The notes under the pieces are model-generated. The model was not told where the DNA came from. It did not search any database and saw only the letters and a list, made by a program, of their open reading frames with translations. A stretch of 64,000 nucleotides of DNA from Brachybacterium avium (GTDB lineage: Bacteria > Actinomycetota > Actinomycetes > Actinomycetales > Dermabacteraceae): contig NZ_CP022316.1 in assembly GCF_002216795.1 (NCBI RefSeq), positions 1,302,001 to 1,366,000 of the forward strand, written 5' to 3'. The translations under genes were made by a program, and so were the position numbers. Of this stretch, positions 25,083-33,364 are shown one piece after another. How positions within the stretch are numbered: position 1 is the first letter of the stretch; every line of letters starts with the position of its first letter.

Positions 25083-26021
25083 TCAGCAGCCTCGCAACCC
25101 GACCAGGCTCTGGCGCGCGGCGCGGTACAGGAACAGGTCCGTGCGGTACGGGACCCCGACGAGGTCGCCGGGCGCATGGCCGAGGTGCTCATGGAGGTAC
25201 CAGTCGAGGTTCGCGAGCACCTTCGCGCGGCGCTCCTCGGGCGCGGTGATGACATAGCTGCGGGTGCGGGCGAGGTCGATGAGGTCGCCGGTGGGCATCG
25301 GGTCCTCCCACTGGTGCACGCTGCGTGCGGTGAGCTCGAGCTCGGGGCCGACGGTGGGGGTGAAGTCCTCACGGTGGATGTCCCCGGCGTGCATGATCCG
25401 GGAGAGGCGGTGCACCCACGGGATCGTCACGTCCAGCATGTTCCACACCAGCGCGAGCACCCCGCCCGGCGCCAGCAGCCGCGCCGCTTCGGCCGAGGCC
25501 GTGGCCGCGTCGAACCAGTGCCAGGCCTGAGCGACGGTGACCAGCTCGGCGGAGCCGGCGGGCAGCCCGGTCGCCTCGGCCGGCGCGAGGTGGGTGGCGA
25601 GCGCTGCGGCCGGCGAGGTGGCGAGCGCGGCGGCCGGCGAGGCGGTGCCCGATGGGGTGGGGAGCGACGCCCCACCCCGCCGCGCGGTCTCGAGCATCGC
25701 GGCGCTGGTGTCCACCGCGGTGACGGACAAGCCCCGCTCGGCGAGCGCCCAGGACAGCTTCCCCGTCCCCGCCCCGAGGTCGATCGCCCGACCCTCGCCA
25801 CCGGCCGCCCTCGCCGGCATCTGCGCGAGCATCGCCTCGAGCACGGCGCCCGGATACCCCGGCCGCAGCCGGTCGTAGTCCTCGCCCTGCTCCTGGAAGG
25901 CGGCGGCGAGGGCGTTCTTGCGCTCACGGTCGCGGAACCGCGGCTCATCGCGCGAGGAGATCGGAGGGACCGGTGGGTGCAGGGGGTCGGCGGCCCCGCT
26001 CGCCCCGTCCGTGCCGTTCAC
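25083..26021 (-). CDS. Class I SAM-dependent methyltransferase (UbiE/type-11 like)
   Basis: The 312-residue product has motif I AIDLGAGTGKLS, an acidic post-motif AVDTSAAML, and the VAQAWHWFD and GGVLALVWNM segments typical of type-11 methyltransferases. A stretch at about 100-125 is Ala/Pro-rich with a duplicated unit (SPAAALAT twice), coded by a short DNA repeat. The substrate is unknown. The GTG start overlaps the upstream ABC gene stop by 4 bp (GTGA), so it is the last gene of a DUF456-ABC-ABC-methyltransferase operon. It might modify the exported compound, which is speculation. Confidence 0.85.
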   Translation of the reverse strand: MNGTDGASGAADPLHPPVPPISSRDEPRFRDRERKNALAAAFQEQGEDYDRLRPGYPGAVLEAMLAQMPARAAGGEGRAIDLGAGTGKLSWALAERGLSVTAVDTSAAMLETARRGGASLPTPSGTASPAAALATSPAAALATHLAPAEATGLPAGSAELVTVAQAWHWFDAATASAEAARLLAPGGVLALVWNMLDVTIPWVHRLSRIMHAGDIHREDFTPTVGPELELTARSVHQWEDPMPTGDLIDLARTRSYVITAPEERRAKVLANLDWYLHEHLGHAPGDLVGVPYRTDLFLYRAARQSLVGLRGC

Positions 26022-27910
26022 CGTGCGCTGCGGTGGGCGACCCAGGAGCGGTGCAGCCCGGCGTAGATGCCGCCGGCGAGGTCGACCAGCTCGTCGTGGG
26101 TGCCGTGCTCGACCAGGTCGCCGCCGTCCAGCACCATGATCCGGTCGGCCCGTTCGGCGGTGGAGAGCCGGTGGGCGATGGTGATCGTGGTGCGCCCGCG
26201 GGCGAGGCCGTCGATCGCCTGCTGCAGGCGCACATCTGCGGCGGGGTCCACGGCGCTGGTGGCCTCGTCGAGCACGATGATGTCCGGGTCGGCGAGGTAG
26301 GCGCGGGCCAGCGCCACCAGCTGCCGCTCCCCCGCGCTGAGGGATTCGCCGCGCTGGCCGACGGGGGTGTCCAGGCCCTCGGGCAGCTCCTGGACCCAGG
26401 TGCCCAGGCCCAGCTCGTCGAGGGCCCGGCTCATCTCCGCCTCGCTCGCGCCGGGCTCTCCGTAGTCCAGGTTCCCGCCGATGGTGGTGTCGAAGAGGAA
26501 GCCCTCCTGCGGCACCATGATCACCCGCGAGCGCAGGGACTCGTAGGGGATCAGGTGCAGCGGGATCCCGCCGATGAGGATCTCGCCGGAGGCGGGATCC
26601 ATCATGCGGGTCAGCAGCTTGGCGAAGGTGGTCTTGCCGCTGCCGGTCTCGCCCACGATCGCGATGCGGGAGCGGGCGGGCAGGTCCACGCTGAGGCCGT
26701 GCAGCACCTCGGGGCCGGTCGGGTAGGAGTAGCGCAGCTCGCGGATCTCGATGTCCAGCAGACCCTCGGGCAGGTCCCTCGCGCCGGGGACCGGATCGTC
26801 CCGTCGGCCGGTGTGGGGGTCGATGGCGCCGGCGGGGTCGGCGACGTCGGCCGGGGTGTCGAGCACGCCGAGCACGCGCCGCCAGCCGGCCACTGCGTTC
26901 TGGGCCTGCATCAGCATCTCGATGCCCATCCGCACCGGCTGGCTGAACAGGGAGACGAGGAAGACGAAGGCGATCACGCCGCCGGCGGTGAGGTCGCTGC
27001 CGGGCAGGGAGATGCCCAGTGCTCCGGTGCCCAGCACGATGCCGACCACGACCACGATGGCGGTGGCGAGCCCGTCGGCCGTCTCCGAGAGGAAGAAGGA
27101 GGCGGATTGCGGCTTCAGCACGGAGAACTGGGCGTCGCGCACGTCGCGGACGCGGGCGGTCTGGGTGCCGCGGGTGCGGGCCTCGATGCCGTAGGCGCGC
27201 ACGGTCGCGGAGCCGACGAGGGCCTCGGAGACGGAGCCGAGCATACGGCCCACCTCGGTGCGCACCAGCTGGAACCGGGCCCGGATCCGGCGCTGCAGCG
27301 TGCCCATGACCAGGAGGATCGGGATGTAGCAGAGCCACACCACGATCGCCAGCGGCCAGGAGTAGAAGAGCATCACGGCGGTGGCGAGGACGAGCTGCAT
27401 GCTCATCACCACCAGCATGATGCCGCCGAAGCTCATGAACTGGCTGACGGTGTCGACATCGCTGGTCACGCGCGAGACGAGCGCGCCGCGCTGCTCGGTG
27501 CCCTGGGTGAGCAGGGACAGGTCGTGGATGTGGCGGAAGGCGCGCTTGCGCAGGGTAGCCAGGGACGTCTCGGCCAGGCGGAACAGGCGCCGGTTCATGA
27601 CGATGTTGCACACCGCGGTGCTCAGCAGCACCAGCGCGGCGAGCCCTGCGGCCGCGGCGACGAAGGCGATGTCGGGGGTCTCGGGCTCGATGATGCCGCG
27701 GTCGAGGATGGCCTGGACCGAGATCGGGACCACCACCTTGCCGGCGGTGGCGATGACCGCGAGCAGGATCGTGATCCACAGGCCCTGCAGGGCGTTCGGG
27801 GTGAGCGCGAGGCCGCGCCGCACGGTGTGCAGCGCGGATTCCTCGGTGGTGGCCTCGGCGCCGAGGGCCGAGGACTCGGTCTTCGCGGGGGCGGCGGGGG
27901 CGGCGGTCAT
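26018..27910 (-). CDS. ABC exporter half-transporter (canonical ATP-site subunit) of second heterodimer
   Basis: The 630-residue product has six spans and a nucleotide-binding domain with Walker A GETGSGKTT, signature LSAGERQ, Walker B IIVLDEATSAVD and H-loop IAHRLST, all canonical. It overlaps its partner upstream by 4 bp (ATGA) and a methyltransferase downstream by 4 bp. Together with the partner it forms a heterodimeric type IV exporter. Substrate unknown; multidrug and lipid/peptide exporters cannot be distinguished. Confidence 0.92.
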   Translation of the reverse strand: MTAAPAAPAKTESSALGAEATTEESALHTVRRGLALTPNALQGLWITILLAVIATAGKVVVPISVQAILDRGIIEPETPDIAFVAAAAGLAALVLLSTAVCNIVMNRRLFRLAETSLATLRKRAFRHIHDLSLLTQGTEQRGALVSRVTSDVDTVSQFMSFGGIMLVVMSMQLVLATAVMLFYSWPLAIVVWLCYIPILLVMGTLQRRIRARFQLVRTEVGRMLGSVSEALVGSATVRAYGIEARTRGTQTARVRDVRDAQFSVLKPQSASFFLSETADGLATAIVVVVGIVLGTGALGISLPGSDLTAGGVIAFVFLVSLFSQPVRMGIEMLMQAQNAVAGWRRVLGVLDTPADVADPAGAIDPHTGRRDDPVPGARDLPEGLLDIEIRELRYSYPTGPEVLHGLSVDLPARSRIAIVGETGSGKTTFAKLLTRMMDPASGEILIGGIPLHLIPYESLRSRVIMVPQEGFLFDTTIGGNLDYGEPGASEAEMSRALDELGLGTWVQELPEGLDTPVGQRGESLSAGERQLVALARAYLADPDIIVLDEATSAVDPAADVRLQQAIDGLARGRTTITIAHRLSTAERADRIMVLDGGDLVEHGTHDELVDLAGGIYAGLHRSWVAHRSAR

Positions 27911-30009
27911 CGGTCCTCCTCCTGGTCGTCCTGCGGGCTGTCGTCCTGGCAGTGGTCGACCATGCCGTTGTCGTCCTCGTAGCGGAAGCGGCTGGAGCTG
28001 TGGTGCTCGCGCGCATCGGCGACGGTGCGGGCGCGCGCGGCGGGCACGGCGACCGACGGGTCGGGGCCGTCGCTGGGCTGCGGCCCGGAGGACTCCAGCA
28101 GGTTGTGGCTGATCGCGGCCTCGTCGTAGGCGTCGACCAGCGAGCGGTAGCCCTCGCTGCGCCCGCGCAGCTCCTCATGCGTGCCGGCGGCTTCGACGCG
28201 GCCGTGGTCGAGGAAGACGACCTGGTCGGCGAGCGAGATGGTGGATTTGCGGTAGGCGATCAGCAGCAGCGTGGAGGCGGTCATCTCGCGGCGGATCCCG
28301 TCGAGGATCGCCAGCTCCACGCTGGGGTCGCAGGCGCTGGTGGCGTCGTCCAGGATCAGCAGCCGTGGCCGACGGGCGAGCGCCCGGGCGAGCGCGATGC
28401 GCTGGCGCTGGCCGCCGGAGAGCGAGCCGCCCCGCTCCCCCAGCTCGGTGTCCAGGCCGTCCGGCAGGGCGTCGACGAAGTCCTCGGCCTGGGCGACGCG
28501 CAGCGCCCAGCGGACGGTGGCCTCGTCGATGTCGTCCCCGAGGGTGACGTTCCAGCGCACCGTCTCGTCGAACACGAAGGCCTGCTGCAGCACCAGGGCG
28601 ACGTCGTCGGTGAGGGCGTCGGCCGTGAGGGAGCGCAGGTCCGCGCCGTCCAGGCGCACCGCGCCGGAGGTGGGGTGGACGAGACCCGCGGCGACCAGGG
28701 CGAGGGTGGACTTGCCGGAGCCGGTGGCGCCGACGACGGCGAGCACCCGGGTGCCGGTGCGCGGGTCGGCCCGCAGGCTGACGCCGTGCAGGGCGTGCCC
28801 TTCGCGCACCTGCAGGTCGGTGCTGCGGGTCTCGCGGCCGAGGATCACCTGGGCGGGGTCGTCGAGGTAGACGAAGGTGACCTCGTCCAGGGTGAGCACC
28901 CCGGGGCCCTCGGGCAGCGGGTCGGGGCCGTAGGTGCGCTCCTCGGTGACGTCGAGGATCTGCTGGACGCGGCCGCCGCCGACGACGGTCCGGGAGAGGT
29001 CGCCGAGCACCCAGCCGAAGGAGCGGATCGGCAGGGACATCAGCGTGAACAGGTAGGCGACCTCGACCAGCTGGCCGGTGGTGAGGTGGCCGTCGCCGAT
29101 GCGCCAGGCGCCGAGCACGGCGACGGCGAGGATGCCGAGGTTGGGCAGGGCGTCGATCAGCGGGTCGAACCAGCCGCGCACATAGCCGAAGCGGATGCCC
29201 GCCTCGCGCAGATCATCTGCCGCGCGGTTGAAGCGCTCCTCCTCGATGTCCTCGCGGCCCAGGGACTTCACCACGTTGGCGCCGTCGAAGGACTCGTGGG
29301 CGATCTCGGCGACCTCGGCGCGCAGCTGCTGGGAGCGCATGGCGATCGGGGTCGCGAAGCGCTGCAGCAGCACGTTGAGGATGATCAGCAGCACGATCAG
29401 CGCGAGCATGACCAGCAGGATCACCGGGTCGATGCGGGCCACGACCACGGTCGCGTAGACCAGCATCACGATGGTGGACAGCGCGAAGGGGAAGGGCGCC
29501 ATCGCGAAGAATGTCGCCTCGACGTCGGCGTAGACGGAGCTGAGCAGGGTGCCGGTGGCCTGGCGGCGGTGCCACAGCAGCGGCACCTTCGCGTAGACCG
29601 CGGCGATCCGTTCGCGATACAGGCCGAACAGCTCGAACTGGGTGGCGGCGGCGAACACGCGGCGGGCCATCACGGTGACGGCGCGGGCCACGGCGATGCC
29701 GAGGATCGCCAGGCCGCCGCCGATCAGCAGTGCCGGGGTCGCCTCGCCACGCTGGAAGGACGGCACGATCACCTGTTCGGTGACCCGGCCGATCACGGCG
29801 GAGGTCGCGATCTGCAGCAGCGCGAAAGCGGTCGCCCCGAGCACCGCGAGGGCGAACCATCGCCGCTGCTCCCAGGAGCCCTTCAGCAGGCGCTTCAGGC
29901 CCGGCACCAGCACGGCGGGGTGCTGGCGCGCGGACAGTGCCGGAGCGGCGGGGGCGGCGGCCGGTGCGGTGGAGCGGCGGGGACGGGAGGGGGCGGCGGT
30001 GCGGGTCAT
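27907..30009 (-). CDS. ABC exporter half-transporter (degenerate subunit) of second heterodimer
   Basis: The 700-residue product has six spans (about 45-330), a nucleotide-binding domain (about 370-620) and a 70-residue acidic, His-containing C-terminal tail not usual in the family. Walker A is GATGSGKST and the signature LSGGQRQR. Walker B reads [12 protein letters not shown], so the catalytic Glu is Asp, and the H-loop reads IAYRKST, with Tyr in place of His. These two changes make its ATP site almost certainly non-hydrolysing, as in heterodimeric exporters. The start overlaps the DUF456 gene stop by 4 bp. Confidence 0.92.
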   Translation of the reverse strand: MTRTAAPSRPRRSTAPAAAPAAPALSARQHPAVLVPGLKRLLKGSWEQRRWFALAVLGATAFALLQIATSAVIGRVTEQVIVPSFQRGEATPALLIGGGLAILGIAVARAVTVMARRVFAAATQFELFGLYRERIAAVYAKVPLLWHRRQATGTLLSSVYADVEATFFAMAPFPFALSTIVMLVYATVVVARIDPVILLVMLALIVLLIILNVLLQRFATPIAMRSQQLRAEVAEIAHESFDGANVVKSLGREDIEEERFNRAADDLREAGIRFGYVRGWFDPLIDALPNLGILAVAVLGAWRIGDGHLTTGQLVEVAYLFTLMSLPIRSFGWVLGDLSRTVVGGGRVQQILDVTEERTYGPDPLPEGPGVLTLDEVTFVYLDDPAQVILGRETRSTDLQVREGHALHGVSLRADPRTGTRVLAVVGATGSGKSTLALVAAGLVHPTSGAVRLDGADLRSLTADALTDDVALVLQQAFVFDETVRWNVTLGDDIDEATVRWALRVAQAEDFVDALPDGLDTELGERGGSLSGGQRQRIALARALARRPRLLILDDATSACDPSVELAILDGIRREMTASTLLLIAYRKSTISLADQVVFLDHGRVEAAGTHEELRGRSEGYRSLVDAYDEAAISHNLLESSGPQPSDGPDPSVAVPAARARTVADAREHHSSSRFRYEDDNGMVDHCQDDSPQDDQEEDR

Positions 30010-30515
30010 GCGGTCACGAAGTGGACGAGGACGGCGACCGCGAAGGTGATCGTGGAGAGCATAGCGAGGGAGAACTCGATGAGGATGCCCGTGCCGAGGG
30101 CCTTCATCGCGATCCAGGCGGAGGTGAAGCCCTTCCTCCAGTCCTGCTGCCGCAGCGCTTCACAGATGTACAGGCCCAGCAGGAACCCGAGCGGCAGGCC
30201 CACGAACGGGATCACGAAGATGCCGACGATGCCGGAGGCGATCGCGACATAGATCGGCCACATCGGCACCTCGGCCGCATGCAGCCGACGGCCGGTGAGG
30301 ACATAGCTGGTGGTCATGCCGATCGCGCCGAGGAGCAGCACGATCGAGAACATCACCCAGCCGGTCCAGCCGCCGATCACGATCGCCCACACCAGAGAGG
30401 CGATGACGATGGTGATGGTGCCGGGCAGCACCGGGACCACGATCCCGCTCAGGCCCACCGCATAGGCGAGGCCGACCAGGACGGTCACGATGATCTGGAC
30501 GGTGAGTGAGTCCAC
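30006..30515 (-). CDS. DUF456 family membrane protein
   Basis: The 169-residue product is a multi-span membrane protein of the DUF456 type (conserved VPVLPGTITIV near the start, then VGLPLGFLLGLY and a paired-Gly pattern). Function is unknown. The GTG at 30515 follows GGAGG at 5 nt; the long in-frame extension upstream is rich in Pro and Arg and not membrane-like, so it is rejected. It is the first gene of the ABC exporter/methyltransferase operon. Confidence 0.8.
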   Translation of the reverse strand: MDSLTVQIIVTVLVGLAYAVGLSGIVVPVLPGTITIVIASLVWAIVIGGWTGWVMFSIVLLLGAIGMTTSYVLTGRRLHAAEVPMWPIYVAIASGIVGIFVIPFVGLPLGFLLGLYICEALRQQDWRKGFTSAWIAMKALGTGILIEFSLAMLSTITFAVAVLVHFVTA

Positions 30516-30665
30516 GGGTCCTCCGGGAGGCGCGGGGTGGGCGGTGGCCGGCGCGCCTCGGCAGGCGGCGTGAGCGTTCACGACGAGGATGCAGGGCGGC
30601 GGCAGTGCAGGGCGACGACCCCGGATCGGGGCCGGGTCCATCCTATCGGGCGGGTGGCGGGGAGG

Positions 30666-30992
30666 TCAGAGCAGGTTGACCAGCACCACGAAGGTGGCGG
30701 TGCCCAGGCCCACGCTGAGCACGGTGCGCCGCCCGCCCAGCAGGTGCACCACGGCCGTCACCACGGTGGCGATGGCGGCGGGGACCAGTCGGTCGGGGCC
30801 CGCCTCGAGCGAGGTGCGCAGGGTGGAGACGGTGAGGATCGCGAGGATCCCCACGGGCATCCACAGCGCCATGGTCGCCACGGCGCGGGAGTCCCGCAGC
30901 GGCTGCAGGATGACGAAGGGCGCCGCCCGCAGCGCGAAGGTGATGGCGAAGCCGATGCCCATGACGGCCAGGAGGTACCCGGTCTCAGGCAT
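30666..30992 (-). CDS. azlD: AzlD-type branched-chain amino-acid exporter small subunit
   Basis: The 108-residue hydrophobic product has the AzlD pattern: four short spans, an early LRAAPFVILQPLRDS motif and ALWMPVGILAIL. AzlD works with AzlC to export branched-chain amino acids or their analogues, as known for BrnFE and B. subtilis AzlCD. It overlaps the end of azlC by 8 bp. An Lrp-type regulator is divergent from the pair. Confidence 0.88.
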   Translation of the reverse strand: MPETGYLLAVMGIGFAITFALRAAPFVILQPLRDSRAVATMALWMPVGILAILTVSTLRTSLEAGPDRLVPAAIATVVTAVVHLLGGRRTVLSVGLGTATFVVLVNLL

Positions 30993-31788
30993 GACGGCGC
31001 TCCCGGTGGCGCTGGAGCTGGTAGCGGCCCAGCAGCAGCGCCACGAAGACCAGCAGGCCCAGGAACAGCGCCGAGCCCGGGGCCACCACGGCGGCGGAGG
31101 CGTACGCGAGCCCGGCCAGCAGCAGCGAGGGGATCTGCCGGCGGGAGCGGCAGGCGTCCAGGGTGAGGGTGATGAACAGTGCGCACAGCGCGTACTCGAG
31201 GCCCTCGATCCGGCCGGGCAGGAAGGAGGCGATCGCGACGCCGACGATCCCGCCGCCCACCCAGTAGCTGTGGAACGAGGCCTGCAGCGCCAGCAGGCGG
31301 AAGCGGTTCCAGGTGCCCGGGCTCGCGGCCGTGACCGCGTAGGCCTCGTCGATCAGGGCGTAGAGGGAGTAGAAGCGGGCCAGCGGATGGCGCACCACCC
31401 GCAGCGGGAAGGAGAAGGCGTAGAAGACGTGGCGGAAGTTCACCAGCAGGATCGTCAGCGCGATCGTGGCCAGCGGCGTCCCCACCACCATCAGCCCCAC
31501 CAGCAGCAGCTCGACGGAGCCGGCGAACAGGGCGATCGACAGCCCCGGCGCGACCCACCACGGCAGGCCCGTCTGCATGACCAGCACACCGAAGGCGACG
31601 CCGAGCGGGAACATGCCCAGACCCGCCGCGAAGGACAGGCGCACGCCGGTGGCGATCTCGGTGCGGGGCGTCGAGTCGGCGGGAAGGGCGGGATGGGCGG
31701 GAAGGTCTCCGACCGGCGGGGCCGGCACGGGCATCGCGGCGGCATCCGTCGCAGCAGCACTCCTCAGATCAGTCACGACCGCAATCAT
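30985..31788 (-). CDS. azlC: AzlC-type branched-chain amino-acid exporter large subunit
   Basis: The 267-residue product has the AzlC/BrnF family pattern: FAAGLGMFPLGVAFGVL, FAGSVELLLVGL, VNFRHVFYAFSFP and ALIDEAYAV. It has about seven spans and an extended polar N-terminus. The ATG at 31788 is chosen because the upstream frame overlaps the divergent promoter region; a GTG at VTDLRS five codons in is also possible. It would export Leu, Ile, Val or Met with AzlD. Divergent transcription from an Lrp/AsnC gene parallels azlB-azlCD of B. subtilis. Confidence 0.9.
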   Translation of the reverse strand: MIAVVTDLRSAAATDAAAMPVPAPPVGDLPAHPALPADSTPRTEIATGVRLSFAAGLGMFPLGVAFGVLVMQTGLPWWVAPGLSIALFAGSVELLLVGLMVVGTPLATIALTILLVNFRHVFYAFSFPLRVVRHPLARFYSLYALIDEAYAVTAASPGTWNRFRLLALQASFHSYWVGGGIVGVAIASFLPGRIEGLEYALCALFITLTLDACRSRRQIPSLLLAGLAYASAAVVAPGSALFLGLLVFVALLLGRYQLQRHRERRHA

Positions 31789-31794
31789 TCCAGG

Positions 31795-31843
31795 TTGCGC
31801 TCCATTCGCGATTGCGCAGCTCCCCGCCGTGAACACCTATGAT
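31795..31843. promoter_or_regulatory. azlC/lrp divergent control region
   Basis: TATGAT (31838-31843) lies 7 nt before the ATG of the Lrp gene, giving a leaderless transcript. TTGCGC occurs at 31795-31800 and 31812-31817, and CGCAAT at 31780-31785, all between the two starts. Repeated half-sites spaced about 17 bp suit an Lrp-type multimer. The operator role is inferred. Confidence 0.4.
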
Positions 31844-31850
31844 GCAACAT

Positions 31851-32324
31851 ATGGACCTTGACGACATCGATCGCGCAATAATCGACCACCTCCGCACAGA
31901 CGGACGGCTCTCGAACGTCGCCCTCGCCGAGAAGGTGCACCTCACGCCCGGTCCCTGCCTGCGCCGCGTCCAGCGCCTCGAGGCCGAGGGAGTGATCCTG
32001 GGATACACCGCGCAGGTGGATCCCGCAGCCCTCGACCAGGGCTTCGCGGTGTTCCTCGATGTGGAGCTGACCGCCTACGACCGGGGCACCGTGGAGGGGT
32101 TCGAGTCCTCGATGCGGGCCTTCACCGAGGTGGTCGAGCTGTATCGGCTGTTCGGTGCGCCGGACTACTTCGTGCGCGTCGCCGTCGCGGATCTCGAGGC
32201 GTACGAGCACTTCCTCACCGAGCAGGTGATCACCCTGCCCGGGGTCTCGCGCGTCGCCTCGCGCTTCGCGATGAAGGTGCTTAAGAGCCAGGGCCCGGCG
32301 CCGGTCACTGCGCGGAGGCGCTGA
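31851..32324 (+). CDS. Lrp/AsnC-family transcriptional regulator
   Basis: The 157-residue product has an N-terminal helix-turn-helix of the Lrp type (LDDIDRAIIDHLRTDGRLSN, then VHLTPGPCLRRVQRLEAEGVI) and a C-terminal RAM effector domain (FVRVAVADLEAYEHFL). Such regulators sense amino acids. It is divergent from azlCD and most likely controls that exporter. The ATG used is 7 nt after TATGAT; an ATG four codons upstream would lie inside the -10 box. Confidence 0.92.
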   Translation: MDLDDIDRAIIDHLRTDGRLSNVALAEKVHLTPGPCLRRVQRLEAEGVILGYTAQVDPAALDQGFAVFLDVELTAYDRGTVEGFESSMRAFTEVVELYRLFGAPDYFVRVAVADLEAYEHFLTEQVITLPGVSRVASRFAMKVLKSQGPAPVTARRR

Positions 32325-32387
32325 ACCGCCGGAGACACTGCGAGGCACTGCGCCAGCGGGGCACTGGTCGCATCCAGCCCGGAACCG

Positions 32388-32399
32388 TACGGTACCGGT
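32388..32399 (+). promoter_or_regulatory. Leaderless promoter of the VanZ-like gene
   Basis: TACGGT (32388-32393) is followed by 6 nt and then the GTG start, the classic actinobacterial leaderless arrangement. It supports the GTG rather than a later start. Confidence 0.5.
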
Positions 32400-33071
32400 G
32401 TGAATGAGCTGCTGCGGCTGGCCCTGGTGGGCATCGCGGGCGGCCTCGGCCTGTTCGCGGTGATCCTGCTGCCCGCGATGTGGCTGCAGCGTCGCCGCTT
32501 CGGCCGGGCGCGCCCGTCGCGGCTGGCGGGCGTAGCGGCGATCTGCGTGTATACGATGTCGCTGGCGGGGCTCACCATCGCCCCGGCCTACGACGTGGCG
32601 GTGACCTGCCGCAGCCGCTCGGGCGGGGCGCTGCGGCTGGACCCCTTCCATACGGCGGCCGAGGTGCTGGGCATGCAGCGCGGCGGAGCCGGTCTGCTGG
32701 AGCTGGCCACGAGCTTCCCGGTGCTGCAGCTCCTGCTGAACATGGCGCTGTTCCTGCCGCTGGGGCTGATCCTGCGCGGGGTGTTCCGACTGGACGCCAC
32801 GACCTCGCTGGCGCTGGCGGTGCTGCTGTCGGCGCTGATCGAGATCACGCAGTTCACCGGCGCGTTCGGGCTCTATCCGTGCGGGGTGCGGATCGCAGAT
32901 ATCGAGGACCTGCTGGCCAATTCGCTCGGCGCCTGGATCGGGGCGCTGCTCGCCCCGCTGCTGGCCCGCTGGGGTGTGCCGCTGTTCGCCCGGGAGGACC
33001 ATCACCGCGGACCCGGGGGCGGGCCCGAGAGCCGCAGCGGGGTCGAGGACCTGTTCCGTCGGTGGTTCTGA
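32400..33071 (+). CDS. VanZ-family membrane protein
   Basis: The 223-residue product has four or more spans and the VanZ-like conserved positions: NMALFLPLG, then ALIEITQ and RIADIEDLLANSLGAWIG (quoted in part). VanZ was named for low-level teicoplanin resistance, but most family members have no proven role. There is no van gene cluster nearby, so resistance should not be assumed. It stands alone, with a leaderless GTG start. Confidence 0.82.
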   Translation: MNELLRLALVGIAGGLGLFAVILLPAMWLQRRRFGRARPSRLAGVAAICVYTMSLAGLTIAPAYDVAVTCRSRSGGALRLDPFHTAAEVLGMQRGGAGLLELATSFPVLQLLLNMALFLPLGLILRGVFRLDATTSLALAVLLSALIEITQFTGAFGLYPCGVRIADIEDLLANSLGAWIGALLAPLLARWGVPLFAREDHHRGPGGGPESRSGVEDLFRRWF

Positions 33072-33364
33072 GGCGGAGCAGTCACCCTCGGCGCGGCCGC
33101 GATATTCCCGCGAAGAATCCCTCGACAGAATCGCGTCACACAAAAGCAAAAATGCGACATTCCATCGCATTGACCCACGCAACCGATAAATAGTGACGAT
33201 CGCGCCATAACGCACATATTTTCTGCATCAACCGCCATCGAGAACTGGGCGTCGGCACCCCAGCCTGCAATTCCGACCTCGCCCCGACTCTCCGAAGTAA
33301 GTCTTGATTACTTCTTTCGATGCCTGATCTTCTGACGGGGTTCACCCCTAAGGAGAATCTGTCA
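33072..33364. other. AT-richer intergenic region with two 7-7-7 inverted repeats, upstream of the chondroitin lyase gene
   Basis: This 293-bp gap is visibly poorer in G+C than the rest of the window. It holds AATGCGA-N7-TCGCATT (33151-33171) and GAAGTAA-N7-TTACTTC (33295-33315). Both are perfect inverted repeats of 7-bp arms around 7-nt spacers. The second lies 49 bp before the lyase start. No ORF longer than a few dozen codons fits. An AAGGAG site precedes the ATG at 33365. Confidence 0.6.

Noticed and set aside
32400-33071. Glycopeptide resistance because of the VanZ-like gene.
   Set aside because: Single VanZ-family genes are widespread without vanHAX, and none of those genes is here.
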